NCBI RefSeq assembly: GCF_030272615.1
Contig: NC_081414.1
Location: 663,972,938 to 664,036,937, forward strand
Origin: Cryptomeria japonica
Taxonomy: Eukaryota > Streptophyta > Pinopsida > Cupressales > Cupressaceae
DNA: 64,000 nt
Direction: 5' to 3'
Notes under the pieces: model-generated
Told to the model about the DNA's origin: nothing
Seen by the model: the letters and a program-made list of their open reading frames with translations, nothing else
The model's database searches: none
In this document: positions 25,561 to 37,445 of the stretch, in pieces
How the letters are laid out: every line of letters begins with the position of its first letter
Position numbering within the stretch: the stretch's first letter is position 1
Made by a program: the position numbers and the translations under genes

Positions 25561-26313
25561 GTGTTGATAACTATATTAGATTTGCTACTAATGTCGAGGT
25601 TTGAAGAACTGGGGAAGTTTGTTTTCCTAGTAATTTTTTAAAAATAAACTATTTATATAGGATGTATTGACTTATACATGTCGATCCATGAGACTGTGCA
25701 GGATCCTCATCAAAGGGATTTAGGTTCCTGCATATGTAATTCAATTATCTTATGTTAGCTAAAAATTACATGATACGTATACTAAAAAATTACATAGTAC
25801 ACAACATGAACAATATGTAATCATCATAATCATTGTATAATTTTGTATTCCTTACCTTTACTTTATGTAGACTGTGCAGGATCGTCAACTAAAGGGTTGA
25901 TGATGTCTATAGTCAATTACCTGTTTACACCAAGGGTGGTAGCATCACACAAAATATATACATGAAATCAGCACCAACAATTGAGAATCATAAGCATTCC
26001 ATTTATAATTTGATAAACAATAAATACATATGTATCATGAGCATCATAAGCATCACATATGTATCATCATATATGTAATTGAGCATCATAGGCATCACAT
26101 ATGTATCATCATAAACATGTAATCTATCACATATGTATCATAAATCATCATCCATCACATAGATAATAGACAGTCCACATTCCTTAAATAAACACAAAGT
26201 TCAAAAAATGTCAAATATATCGTCATAAACATGTAATCCATCACATAGCTAATAGATAGTCCACATTCCATAAATAAATACAAAGTTCAAAAAATGTCAC
26301 ATTTTCATTCATT
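25561..26313. repeat. AT-rich spacer with a 63-bp direct repeat
   Basis: No gene is seen. 26151-26213 and 26237-26299 are near-identical 63-bp repeats (tccatcacatag...atgtca). Further upstream the words catcacatatgtatcat recur at about 26033, 26065, 26092 and 26126. The spacer lies between the 3' end of the TNP2 gene and the SET gene. Confidence 0.75.
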
Positions 26314-26335
26314 TCATTGATCTTCTTCTTCATCC

Positions 26336-26355
26336 AACTCATCATCATGACCATC

Positions 26356-26407
<52 letters not shown>

Positions 26408-26448
26408 CCATCATCATCACAACCACCACCACCACCACCTGCACCACC

Positions 26449-26482
<34 letters not shown>

Positions 26483-26513
26483 CCACCACCACCACCACCA
26501 CCACCACCACTAC

Positions 26514-26544
<31 letters not shown>

Positions 26545-26645
26545 GTCGTCGTCGTCATCATCGTCGTCGTCATCATCGTCGTCGTTGTCATCGTCATCGT
26601 CATCATCATCGTCATCACCACCATCACCATCACCATCACCACCAC

Positions 26646-26688
<43 letters not shown>

Positions 26689-26700
26689 TTCATCATCTTC
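26336..26700. repeat. (ATC)n/(ACC)n/(GTC)n compound trinucleotide microsatellite
   Basis: About 365 bp of trinucleotide repeats, read as poly-Asp and poly-Gly on the minus strand. Confidence 0.97.
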
Positions 26701-26880
26701 TACTTCTTTGGTATCTTCTTCTTCCATCTCATTATACTTTATTGGCCTTCCTCTTGGATCATGTCTAACAACATCATCATCATCATCATCATCATCATCT
26801 TCTACTTCTTTGGTATCTTCTTCTTCCGTCTCATTATACTTTATCGGCCTTCCTCTTGGATCATGTCTAACAACAAATGA
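26701..26880. repeat. 102-bp in-frame tandem duplication
   Basis: 26701-26778 recurs at 26803-26880 with three differences. The period is 102 bp (34 codons), and each copy is preceded by a run of ATC repeats. Replication slippage between the ATC runs is a likely cause. Confidence 0.92.
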
Positions 26881-27285
26881 CCAACCCGGTTTATGTGGAA
26901 CCTCTGAGTAAAATACTTGCTCACATTGGCCTGGAAGAACATAGGGCTCATCCCCAACTAGCTCAAATGACCTTGTATTAACCATTGTAAATCCATTATC
27001 ATGTTCAATAATAGCTCTATCAGGATCATTTTTATTCAGTCGTAGCTTATACCATTTGACGATGAACAAAAATAATTTGAAAGAATTAAAGTCACACTCA
27101 AGTATATCGTCCAAAATGCCATAGTATCATTTTTGAGACTCTTGAGGATGTATGTCATTTCTAGATGAAATATTGGTCACCTCAAAGACTGCAGTTATCC
27201 CAGAATCACAAGTTTTCTTTGTGTCATCCAAATTTTTGATGCGAAATTTATGACCATTGCAGCACATAGCCTTGTGGTGTTCTAC

Positions 27286-28060
27286 CTACAATATGTCTAA
27301 CATGTTAAAATTATTGCATCGTGAGTTGATAAACATACAGGTGATTAATAAAATTATATGTACCTGTTTATCTCTTAAACCATATGCTAAATCAATTTTC
27401 CTTTGCATAACATTGGAATCTCCATTACGATGAGCTTCTTTAACCAATGAAGCCACACCTTCCCATGTTAATGTGCGACCAAAATGTTGACATCGTTCAA
27501 TCCACATCGTCATCCAATCAAGATTGGTTGCAATATACAAATGTAGCGCATCCCACTCCCGACCAACTGTACAAATAATTAATAGACGACTTACAACCGA
27601 TTTATTTAGAAGATTAAGAATTAATTAACCACAATAACATCTTATAATTACCTCTCCCTTTCCTCAATCTAGTTTTCCCCATCAAGTACTCCCCTTCAAA
27701 AATTTTAATGGGGTTGGGATCCCAAATGTGATCTACGTGCATCTCTGTTGCAAACTTAAGAAGATATTCAGCATTGTACACCATAGTCTGGTAAACCATA
27801 TATCCCTCCACCATAGAACCCTCAAGATGTTCTCTTTGTCGAACCAAAGCCTTAAAAAATTTCAAGTTCCTCTCAACCATCCGCATTGACCTAGTGTGTA
27901 CAGGTCCACACAATTCAATCTCCTCAACTTGGTGTATGAGGTAGTGTTCTTGTGCATTGAAAAAATTTGAAGGTAGACACTTTTTCATTTCACACATTAA
28001 ATGAGGAATTTTTCTCTTCCAATATTTAATATCTTCTTTATGGATTTCTTTAGATGACAA
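27286..28060 (-). pseudogene. TNP2 middle part: DUF4218-type region
   Basis: The minus-strand exon at 28060-27614 contains ALPSNFF-like KKCLPSNFFNAQEHYLIHQV, then CGPVHTRSMRMVERNLKFFKA and EHLEGSMVEGYMVYQ. This follows the plant CACTA pattern PVxxRxMYPFERYMxxLK...EGSIAEGY. The exon at 27540-27286 (IERCQHFGRTLTWEG, VMQRKIDLAYG) links to the DUF4216 part. Putative introns separate them. Weak conservation of the first motif and the flanking gaps suggest decay. Confidence 0.75.
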
Positions 28061-28189
28061 CCAACTAAAAGAGATTCAAGACACAAAAATATATAAATGA
28101 GGCTTACAAAATAATATACAATATATTACATAACAAGTAAAACAAATCACAAATATATTATCTATACAACAAATTGAACAAAGATCACT

Positions 28190-30061
28190 ACTTACCTCAT
28201 ATATTTTCCAAGATCATATATGACTTGCTTGACATTAATGTCAAAGTTGTTTGGGAGACATAGAGGTAGAATATATTGCAACAATTATCAAATGATCTTT
28301 TCATTGTTTTCTAACATAATAAAATAAAAAGTACATGCGTAGTATACACATATTTAGTAAATACACAAGAACATGAATTACCTTAATGAAGGTATGCCAA
28401 TCATGTGTTTTCATCTCTGGCCCAAATTCACTTTTCTTTGATATGAGATTGTTTATGTTCACAGCAAATCCTGTGGGAAATTGAATTTTTCGTATGACTT
28501 CTTTTATAGAATTGCCTTGTTGGTTCGTTAATAACCAAGGAAGGGCACTTATATTAATCTAGTCTCCATTTCTTTTTGATTTAATTATATTTTTCATTGC
28601 ATGATTGGATTCCTAAATGTCACTACAAATTTTGACAATTCTTTTTTTGTCACGCCTTCCCTCCAATATTTTCCATAATGTCTTTGTTATATTCTTTCCA
28701 ATATGCATAGTACCAAACAAATGCACAATTTGTAGTTGCTCGTAGTAGGGCAACCTACTAAATTGTCTCGGATAACTTTTTAGTCCCTTTGGAAGGTGTT
28801 CATTAATGCCTTGACGACCTTCATGATCATCAAATACATCATCAGTAAACAAAACACAATACAAAAATACAAATTCCAAACATAAACCATTAGATGGAAT
28901 GACATTACCTTGACGATTAATTCTATTATATTCCAACTTTCATAGGCAATGTATCATTCTTCGTGGATTTGATGTAGTCTCTTCTTTCCCATTGAAAAGA
29001 TGTTTTTCAGTATTTTGATACTTATGATTTATGTGGAGGAAGTGCCTATTCTCATCAAACACCTACTTTCCTAAACTTTTTGAATGATGGGATTTCATCT
29101 TTGGACCACAAACTAGACATGCAAATTTTCTCTTTGTATGAAGACCTACAAGATAATGTATAATTGGATTAAATATGTTAATTTTTATAATTATAATTAT
29201 AATGCGCAACTTGAACACTGTAACATACCACAAAAATGTGTTAGCCTTGGGGCATCATGTATTGTCCATACAAGCATTGCATGGAATTGAAATTTTCTTT
29301 GTCCTATTGGTCTAGAGATGTCATAAATAGTGGCACCATTCCATAACTCTAGCAACTCGTTGATAAGAGGCTCAATATATACATTCATATCTTTAACTTG
29401 GTACTTACCTAGTTGAATGAACAAAAACATTACATAATTATTATGACCATTTTACTGCAATATTTATAATTAAATGTAGATGACTATTAAATGATAAAAT
29501 ATCTGGAACAATCATCACCAACATCATGTGCTCCCTCTTTATTGACATCCATGGAGGAATGTTATTGTTGATAACAAAAACTGGCCACACTAAGTAAACA
29601 AATCTCATCTCTCCAAATGGATTGACACCGTTCGCTGTTAATGAAAGCTTGAGATTACGAGGTTCTTCTTTAAAGTGTGGTCACTTTTCCTCTATGTCCA
29701 TAAATGTTGAACCATCCGCAGACATTCGAATAATGTCATCTTGACTTCTATTGTGTGCATGGTAATCCATAAATTGTGCCAAGCTAGTGCACCTGAATAA
29801 TTGTTGCATACATGGAATAATGAGAATATAATTAAGAACCTTACGAGGCACCTTTTTTGTGATTTGATCTATTCGATATCTACTGGTATGATAGTTAGGG
29901 TATTCTGTTGCAAATTCATGTTGTTTATGATATATAATATGATCATTGGGACAAGCATATATTGCTTGATACTCCATTCTAATATCTTTCAGAATGGAAG
30001 ATAGTTCTTCGTATGAGCGAGGTAAAATATTTGATGGTGTTAACAAAAACTCACCTATCAA
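28190..30061 (-). pseudogene. TNP2 transposase core (Transposase_21 family)
   Basis: Minus strand from 30061: LPRSYEELSSILKDI, YQAIYACPNDHIIYHK, KVPRKVLNYILIIPCMQQLF, then near 29690-29520 KEEPRNLKLSLTANGVNPFG and VWPVFVINNNIPPWMSIK. 29430-29197 carries VYIEPLINELLELWNGATI and LVWTIHDAPRLTHFCG. 29140-28937 has CLVCGPK and FDENRHFLHINHKY. 28936-28613 has LPYYEQLQIVHLFGTMHIGKN. 28570-28390 has KIQFPTGFAVNINNLI and MKTHDWHTFIK. This is the full block order of the En/Spm TNP2 transposase, which cuts the element out. The coding pieces are separated by intron-like gaps, and shifts between them make activity unlikely. Confidence 0.88.
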
Positions 30062-30235
30062 TCTAAAGAATATTAATTTGTTAATATAAATAATATTAAT
30101 GGTATGTATGATTCACCCTTTATTAACTATGATGACATATACGACATACCTTAACATACGTGAGATTGTTATGTTGGATAAACCATTCATAACCTTGAAG
30201 TTCACCAACAACAATACAGTGGAGAGAAGAGTTGT

Positions 30236-30826
30236 TTAGGAGCCTTCATAAAGGGGCACGTATGCCTTCTCAAGTACAAGTAAATCATGAACAACATCAA
30301 AGTCATCTTGATCATCATGATCGACTGTGCCAGTACTAAATGTGTCATGGATCAATGTATTTGTACCATCATCTTCAATTGTGTTTTCTGGCGCATGATC
30401 GCCATCTTCCATGGGATCATTATCTTCAGCTTTGATATTCACACCTCCATGTTCCTCCACTTCAAAAAACATATTCTCCAGGTTGTGTTGGTCCATATCA
30501 TGTGCCTTGGGGAGCTTGACCTATATAAAAATGATCAACATAAATAAACCATGGTCATGATCTCATCATGAAGTGATTTCTTATGTATATAAATTATTAA
30601 AATGATATAATGAATAGCTTACCAATGGATGATAATCATGTCCCCCTTCAATGTGACCATGTTGCCTAAAATGTTTCTTAGTTGTTTTGATTAGAAGTAT
30701 TCGAGTCTTTAAGCCCTTACAAATTTTGCAGGGACAATAACATTTTCCATCACCTTTTCTTTTCAAGTTAGACCACAATCTAGCAATTGTCTCCTTATTT
30801 TGTTCTTCGCTGATATTTTCTAACAT
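30236..30826 (-). CDS. TNP2 N-terminal part: transposase-associated domain and acidic linker
   Basis: The minus-strand ATG at 30826 begins MLENISEEQN. The segment CYCPCKICKGLKTRI followed by KKHFRQHGHIEG is the Cys/His transposase-associated domain that begins plant CACTA TNP2 proteins. After an intron-like gap at 30580-30500, the acidic linker (30496-30236) reads MDQHNLENMFFEVEE and ends VLEKAYVPLYEGS, the usual 'PLYEG' step before the transposase core. The true upstream start of the element should lie above 30826. Confidence 0.75.
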
Positions 30827-32949
30827 GGTCTTTCTTCACATGCAAAAAAGTCGGGCTATCGAAACTTCAGTGTGTAACCTTCACAAACTACGCAAAATGA
30901 TATTGCAAGTACAAAAGTCTTCTTAGAAATAGTTATATAGAAGTTGAAATGTTACTTAAACTTAGAGACTCTTCAATTATGAAGACTATTTTATTTAGAT
31001 AGTTTTCTTGGCTAAAAAAGAAGCTTGATTTTGGCAAGTTAATGAAAAATATTTGAGTTTTAAAAAAAGAGAAACCTTTTTATTGTGTCATCTAATAGAA
31101 TCAACTTAGGAATGATGAATTTATGAAGAAGTCAAAATGAAACCAACTTCATATTAAAGAGAATTGAATTGACTATTAGAATCCAAAATATGAAGAAACT
31201 TGAGCGGTTACATTAAGAGTTATAATCAATTCTTTTGTTGCAACCCTATCAACAAGGGTTTTATGACAGTTTTGACAAAAACCAATAGAAATTTATTTAT
31301 AATCCATGGATGACCTTCAAACCTGTCTTGAATTAAAGATAACTCTTCATTTTACAACCTCAAATAGGTTATTAGGGGCCGGATTCAATCCAAATCTTAT
31401 TAGGAAAAACATATAAAGCAGCAAATAATCATGACTGTCAAAAACAATAGTTAAAAGTATTGAACAAAATATCAATTTTCTCATTGAATATTCATCAAAA
31501 ACATTTTACAATACATAATTTATAGCAATACACTTCCTTCCTATTTATCCAACAAACAATTACATGGAATTTTTACTTTCAAACTGATATACAACCCTGT
31601 AACTATCACAACCCTGCAGAATTAAGTGATAGTCAGAGGCTTTATTTGATCTAGCCTTACAAGACTTTCCTCCAACTCTGTCACACACACTTAATCCAAA
31701 TAAATGATGGATTTTATAGCCTCTCATGGTTCTATAAATGTTCCAACTTCCCCTAAGACCGAAATGTACAATTTGACAACATTTTATGCATTGTTGCATT
31801 ACAACTTTTTAGTGACACCTTGACAACTTTTGCCTTTTGACATGAATGACCACTAAACATTACTTAGATACTTTTAACACCTTAGAATAGACTCAAAAAA
31901 ACATATTTAACCTTTATTTTCCTCCCATGAGTAAATTTACATTATTTGAACAATCAGGACCTGAATAGGACTATTTGACAACTTTTGACAAAATGGCTCA
32001 GTTAGTCTTACACATTGATTTCAAGCTTGACAAGCTTGTGTATTTCTCATTACTCATGATGAGTGTGTAGCTTCTTAATATTAGTACCATTTAGTTATCC
32101 ATTTTATTTAAGTAACAAGAGAGTATGGATTTCTAGAAGTGGAAGAGAAATGGAAGAAGTCCATTAGAACTCCACAAGTCTGCAAAGTAGAAGTTATTGA
32201 AGATTGTGGGGCTGCAGAGAAGGATGGGAGGTCGCAAGATAGACAAGGATGAGAAGAAGTTTGGATGACCTCTGGAAGTCCAAAAAAGAAAAAATGGAAG
32301 AGGAGCAAAGGCTTGTGAAAATTGGGAGCAAAGAAAGACCAAAGGTTGTGATGAGAATGGGAAGGATGAACCCCGAAAGTCTGGAACTATGGAAAATGGA
32401 TGAAATGGTAACATAAGCAAGTAAAGTTAGAGAATGTAAGAAAATTTTGGAGTACATGACAATGCAATGATGCAGAAGAGAATGGAATATTGGGACAAAG
32501 AGACAAAAGTCCAACTATTCGTTAAAAACGCACAAAAGGAGAAAATAAAAGTAGATGAAGAGATGAAAAACCCAATATAATTAGCAGAGCTTTTGTTAGC
32601 ACATAAATTTTCAAATTATTTATGCTATTGAGATACGATTTGCTTATTGTTTTAAACAAGTATTCTTATCATGAGAATAGTTATTGCTGAAATTTTATGT
32701 GCACGAGTAATCCTACAACATCAATTCCCATCCATATGTGATCTATCTCTAGTGAGTCAACCATCAGTCAGGCAATTGGGGGGTGGCACTGAGTAAAGAT
32801 AAGGCTTTCACTTTGACAAATTTATCCAAAGAGGCAAGATATATGTGATATCTCAGACGTTGAGCTTGTGTGAGGTTTTGTTCAGTTTATATGTAAAAAA
32901 TCATAAACATGTGTATTTCATTAAGGGGTGCACATTTTATAAGCAACTC
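30827..32949. other. AT-rich region, no gene recognised
   Basis: This should hold the 5' end of the CACTA element (promoter and terminal repeat), but no convincing CACTA terminus was found. Short open frames at 31560-31799 and 32108-32514 have biased, hydrophobic or Ser/Pro composition and no motif. The stretch at 32110-32580 is purine-rich on the plus strand. Confidence 0.45.
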
Positions 32950-33480
32950 AAACCACCGATGTAGCCTACCCTGAAGAAAGCATCCTAGCAAAGCCAAAGG
33001 TCATCGGGAAGTGACTAACTATAGCTAAAAGGGGATAGGAGTTATCCTGATACCCAATAGACACATTGAGAGGATATACACCGATCGATTCATTACTAAA
33101 GTATCATCAGCATGACTGTCGCTATCGAAACATGCGAATTGTTATCTTGTCGATAGCTGATAAGGATATTGGTAAGACTTACACCAATAGGAAGAGAAGC
33201 CTTAGTCATGGGTACAACTTAAAGAGATCAGGGTGTAACATTTCAAGATATCCTGATGCCCGATGGATATAATAGAGCAGGAGATTCATCGAGGAAAAAG
33301 TAACTATCGGTAGAGTTTGTTCAAGGTTATACCGATACTCGATGAAGGGATCGGGAAGACACACACCAATAAAAAACAAAGTGACTTAAGGATTGAAATA
33401 TTGCCGATGGCGCCAAGGGAGTAATTCATCGGGAAAGCATATACCGATGATCCATTACAGATACAATTCAAAACTGAAAC
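32950..33480 (+). repeat. Leader of unit copy 2, rich in CCGATG / CATCGG motifs
   Basis: Shows the same motif family as 1300-2115 (for example near 33000, 33080, 33325, 33405 and 33440). From about 33455 to 33540 it aligns with 2130-2215 (cagat..aattcaaaac..., atttaat.., ggctcacacaaggcaaa). Confidence 0.5.
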
Positions 33481-33616
33481 CAAAGCATCCTGTATTTAAT
33501 GTGTGCAATTGAGTAGATTGATGGCTCACACAAGGCAAATTAAGAACCAAATGCAGGTTGTGTCTTAGTAAAAAACATACAAGGTGATAATTATTGCTCA
33601 CAATTCATCACGCATC

Positions 33617-36584
33617 ATGGAGGCTGCAAGTTCATCAGGAAGAAAGAGGAGTGCTAAGGGCTCTGAGTCTACATCTAAAAAATCCAAAACAATAGAAGTC
33701 CCTCCTGCACGGAAACTGAATCAAGATATCATTGATCAATTGCAGTCCCCAGACCCAAAATCAAGGAGGTCAAAATAGCATTTGCCTAGAAAAGACTAGC
33801 TTGAGGATAGGTTTAAAGGGGTTGGATATGTGTGGACAAAGATGAGAGGTTATGAACTCTTCCTGTTTCATTTTTTGAGAAAGGACAAAGAAGTGCCAAT
33901 TTGTAACCCGTGGATAACCAACTTAGGTAAACTAGTTGTTCCAAATGTTTTCGTAAATATCAAATTGATGGAAGTCTTGGTCAAAAATTACAATTTTGTA
34001 AAGAGATGCATTTAGTTTCCAAATGGAAAAGTGTTTATTAGATTTAGCCATGGCACCATAGATGAAGTTTTTAGCTTGGACCCTAACCCTGATGTACCCT
34101 TGTCATTTGAAGAACTAGAGGAGGAATGTGTTAAAATGGATACTACTTATAAAGGGTGGAATGTAGCTTTCCACAAGGTTGAGAAGGGAATTTTAACCAA
34201 AGAGGATGGTCTCCCATTCAACATGGACATTTTCAGACACTACTTACAGTACACCTATATGTCATGCGGGCAGGTTGGAGGTATAGAGGTCCCTGATGTA
34301 GCTAATATTGGGCCACTGGTGTTAGCAAAAAATGTATAGATGTATGAGCCAAGACCCTTTGATTATGCTACTTATGTTTTAGAAAAATTACACGAAGGTT
34401 TCTTGAACCTTAGAGATAATAGGGAGCCCACTTTCAAGTTTTACTCATTGTTAATGCATTTTATTTTATTATATGGAAGATTTAGGGGTATGTGGCCAAT
34501 GAATTTAAAATTGAACACAGTGGACAGAGCAGGTAAAGAACAACCAGTACAGATGTGGACATCAGTTTGGCATTCACGATATGTGAAATCAAACTACATC
34601 AAGTTTGCAGAGATAATAGTAAAGCCATTATACCAGATGTATGGTGTCCTATGTGAAGGATCTATTTCCACTGAAGTTAAAATATTTCTTAGATCTGTTT
34701 TTTTTGATGAAAGAGGTATTGTCAATCACAACTAGGGCGCTTGGTTTGTTCACAAGGATTTTACTTGGTTCAAGATTTATGGTTTTGAAGGAACCCCATA
34801 TCTGACGCCAACACTTGTACCAGACAAGATTTTCTTACCTGGAGATTGTGAGATAGCTAAGTGTTTTGAATGCCAAATATTTTGGAGGTATGCATAAGCA
34901 GACTTTCCTTCTTGGGACTCTTAGTTTTGGGGGTTTTACCATTGTATCAACAAATTCTTATGAAGCCATTGATAGGAAACCTATTGAAGAAAACAATTTG
35001 TTCAAATATGTTGCTAGGGTCAATTATGACCCTGAGGGATATATTCACAATTGCAAGAAAATTCAAAATCTGGGAGATTATATTCATGTTTACTTGGAAG
35101 CAGAGGACATGTTTAGAAACATGGAGGAGGAAGAGGCCCAGACGGCCATTGACTAATTAAACAATAAATTGGAAGAAAAGAAAAAGAGATTGCAAGAAAT
35201 GGAAATTGAAGAATAAGAGGGTGAAGGCGAGTCTGAAGAAGTTGAGGTGGTATCTAGGCATCAAGCACCAGACACAACAGAAGAGCTAGACTTGCAAGAG
35301 CAAATTGTTGTCAGGATGAACATCCATAGTGATGCAAGATATGATGAGTATTCATCCTTTGTGTCTGATCATGTTTTTATTAAGTCAAAAGAATTTAAAT
35401 CCTTTTTATATAATTTCAAAGGAAAAAAACTGAGAGACTCTATCCCAAATGTAACCCCTGAAAAAGATTCACAATTGTTGGGGAAACTAAAGGAAGAAAT
35501 AAATTTAGAATTGACCACTATAACCCCTCAAAGGGGAAGACAACATTTTAGTGAAGTAGGCATCGTCATCTTTCTAGGATGGGACATGAGTGCATCATTT
35601 ATTTTTGATATCATGTTACATTATGAGAATAAGGATTTTAAATTGGATATTTAGGGGGTAAATGATGTGTATGTTGGCTCTAGATTTGACCAAAATGAAA
35701 AGGCTTCTCTTTTATTGGCTCTTTACCCTCCAAATAAGAGGCCAAAAATCATTGATGTGGATAAAGCCTTTGGTCACATGATGAAATTGAAAGTTGGTGA
35801 AGTATATCCCATTGTTACTGTTGATATGGGTATTGATATTTCAAAATTTAATAAAGCACAATTGGTCAAAGTGATCAAAGAAAGAGATCAGTACAAGGGA
35901 TTATATGAAGAATTGCTAAAAAGAGGAGGACAACCTGTGCCACAAATCCATGATGGGTCTCAATGGAAAAACAAATGTGAGGAATTGCAACTAGAAAATG
36001 AAAAGTTGAAAAGGAAAATGTGGAGTGTGAGGGCTGACACAGCCTTTGTTTTATTGACTAAGAGATTTGAAAAATTGTAGGGTTTCCTTGAAGATTTTTG
36101 GGTTGTTTATCAAAAGAATATGGATAATGCAATATCTCACAACTAGATTTATAATAGACTAGGAACTCTATTGCATGATAAGATAATGGCCAATACAGAT
36201 GCTAAAGTCATTAAAGGAATACAAAAGTTATTGAAAAAGCATGAAGACTTTGACACAAAATTACAAAATGAATTTAATGAATGTAAGGAAATAGCAGAAC
36301 ATGGTTTTCCAGAAATTGAAGATCAGAATGGACAAATTAAGGATAAGGATAAATGGATTGTGGAGTGCCAAAGTATTCTCATTAGCTCCCTTAACATTGC
36401 CCGATCTGATGTACTTGACATGATAGAGACAATTGAGCAGATGGAAAACTTCATCACTTTGGAGATTGTGGTCAGAGATATTATCTACGATGCAGATACC
36501 TACAAATCAGAGGGATATTTGAAGCACATTAAGAAGTGTGATCAGATGCTTGGAGACCAACCAAAGATATCAAAAGATGTTTAA
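33617..36584 (+). pseudogene. Unfamiliar repeat-unit protein, copy 2 (nearly full length, broken)
   Basis: The ATG at 33617 (MEAASSSGRKRSAKG) matches the start of copy 1. The order is a basic N-terminus, a globular region (CNPWITNL, PNVFVNIK, DIFRHYLQYTYMSCGQVGG, YEPRPFDYATY, LLMHFILLYGRF), an acidic segment near 35100-35240, and a second globular block (YNFKGKKLRDSIPNV, LYPPNKRPKIIDVDKAFGH). A C-terminal coiled-coil-like part follows (KVIKERDQYKGLYEELLKR, CEELQLENEKLKRKM). In-frame stops are at 33776, 33797, 34013, 34337, 34733, 35154, 35211, 35652, 36078 and 36144, and there is one frame shift near 34835. It has no LTR and no pol domains. The family is unknown; the architecture resembles the second ORF of the LTR element at 56410-59542 and the third ORF of the LINE at 45832-47385. 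Confidence 0.68.
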
Positions 36585-37445
36585 AGATGTGACTTTGTAT
36601 TTTATAGTTTTAGTTTGTTAGGGAAATTTTTAGGTAGTTAGTTTCTAGTTAGTTTTTTGTTACCTTTAGTTTAATGTAATGGTATGCCCTTTCATTTTTC
36701 AAACTGATTCCTCATCTATATGTGGAGGATCTTTTAGGAGAGACAAATATCACAAGTTTATAGTTTTTTTATCAAGGCAATCTCTATGCATTTTCTTATG
36801 AACTCGTTGTCTGGAAGTACCAAGTTGATGGAGGATATGCACTGAAATCAACTGGTTTAAGTATTTTATTTTCAATATAAAGATTCAAGTGTTTCTCATT
36901 CATGATGGTATATATCTTTTCAATGGATTGATCAGTTCCTTGGATAAATCTACTTACATAGGTTGTTTCATTGTGCAATCTTATGTTGTTGTAATTAAGA
37001 TTGATTTTTAGTTTGAATATCAGTTTGAAGGATTGGTTGGAAAACTTTGAACTATCTTATTGGTCTTTCAAAGTAAAGTTAAATTCAGTAAGACTAACTG
37101 GATGCCACATTCTAATTGCAATTCATATGGAAGCCTTTGAGATGATGGTCTTGTTTCATTAACAAGTTATTAAAAAATTTCTCTAAGGTTAAACGTAGGA
37201 TTTTTCATTTGAAATGATATGAAAATAGTAAGGAATCAAGGCACTGGTCTTTTATTGATTTTATATATTTGAATAAGGTATTTCCAAAGAAATTTTCATT
37301 AAGGAATCATATTTCTAATTCATACAATCACTATTTTGTAAACATTCATTTACAAGCAAGCAATTACAGTTTCCAGATAATAAGATTGGGTTTAGGAACA
37401 ATTGCCATCTTGAAGTCAACTAATTTCTTAAATTCTCTATAGAAA
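36585..37445 (+). repeat. 3' region of unit copy 2
   Basis: Aligns with 6538-7440. Shared words include ggtatgccctttca, tcctcatctat, tggtatat..cttttcaat, cttattggt and gcactggtct. Non-coding. Confidence 0.65.

Larger units (their letters stand above)
26314..27114 (-). pseudogene. TNP2 C-terminal part: DUF4216-type domain with an Asp/Gly tail
   Basis: Minus-strand open frame of 266 codons. The first ~90 residues read FIVKWYKLRLN, NTRSFELVGDEPYVLPGQCEQVFY and PGWSFVVRHDPRGRP, the pattern of the DUF4216 domain at the end of plant CACTA transposases. A 34-residue block (about VVRHDPRGRPIKYNE..EEED) is then repeated once. The rest is a long Asp/Gly tract from a (GAT)n/(GGT)n microsatellite, ending DELDEEEDQ. 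The frame is intact here, though upstream exons are disrupted. Confidence 0.75.

Noticed and set aside
26317-26911. Plus-strand open frames rich in Ile/Thr or Ser that look like membrane or mucin-like proteins
   Set aside because: They are the reverse strand of the Asp/Gly microsatellite tail of the TNP2 frame.
28621-31816. Possible CACTA termini: cactacaaatttt at 28621, CAGTG at 30883, TAGTG at 31811
   Set aside because: The first lies inside transposase coding sequence. The others have no matching terminal repeat on the left side and no 3-bp target duplication, so the element's ends remain undefined.
32108-32514. Minus-strand Phe/Ser/Leu-rich overlapping frames
   Set aside because: Three overlapping frames of similar bias on a pyrimidine-rich strand, with no conserved motif; composition artefact.
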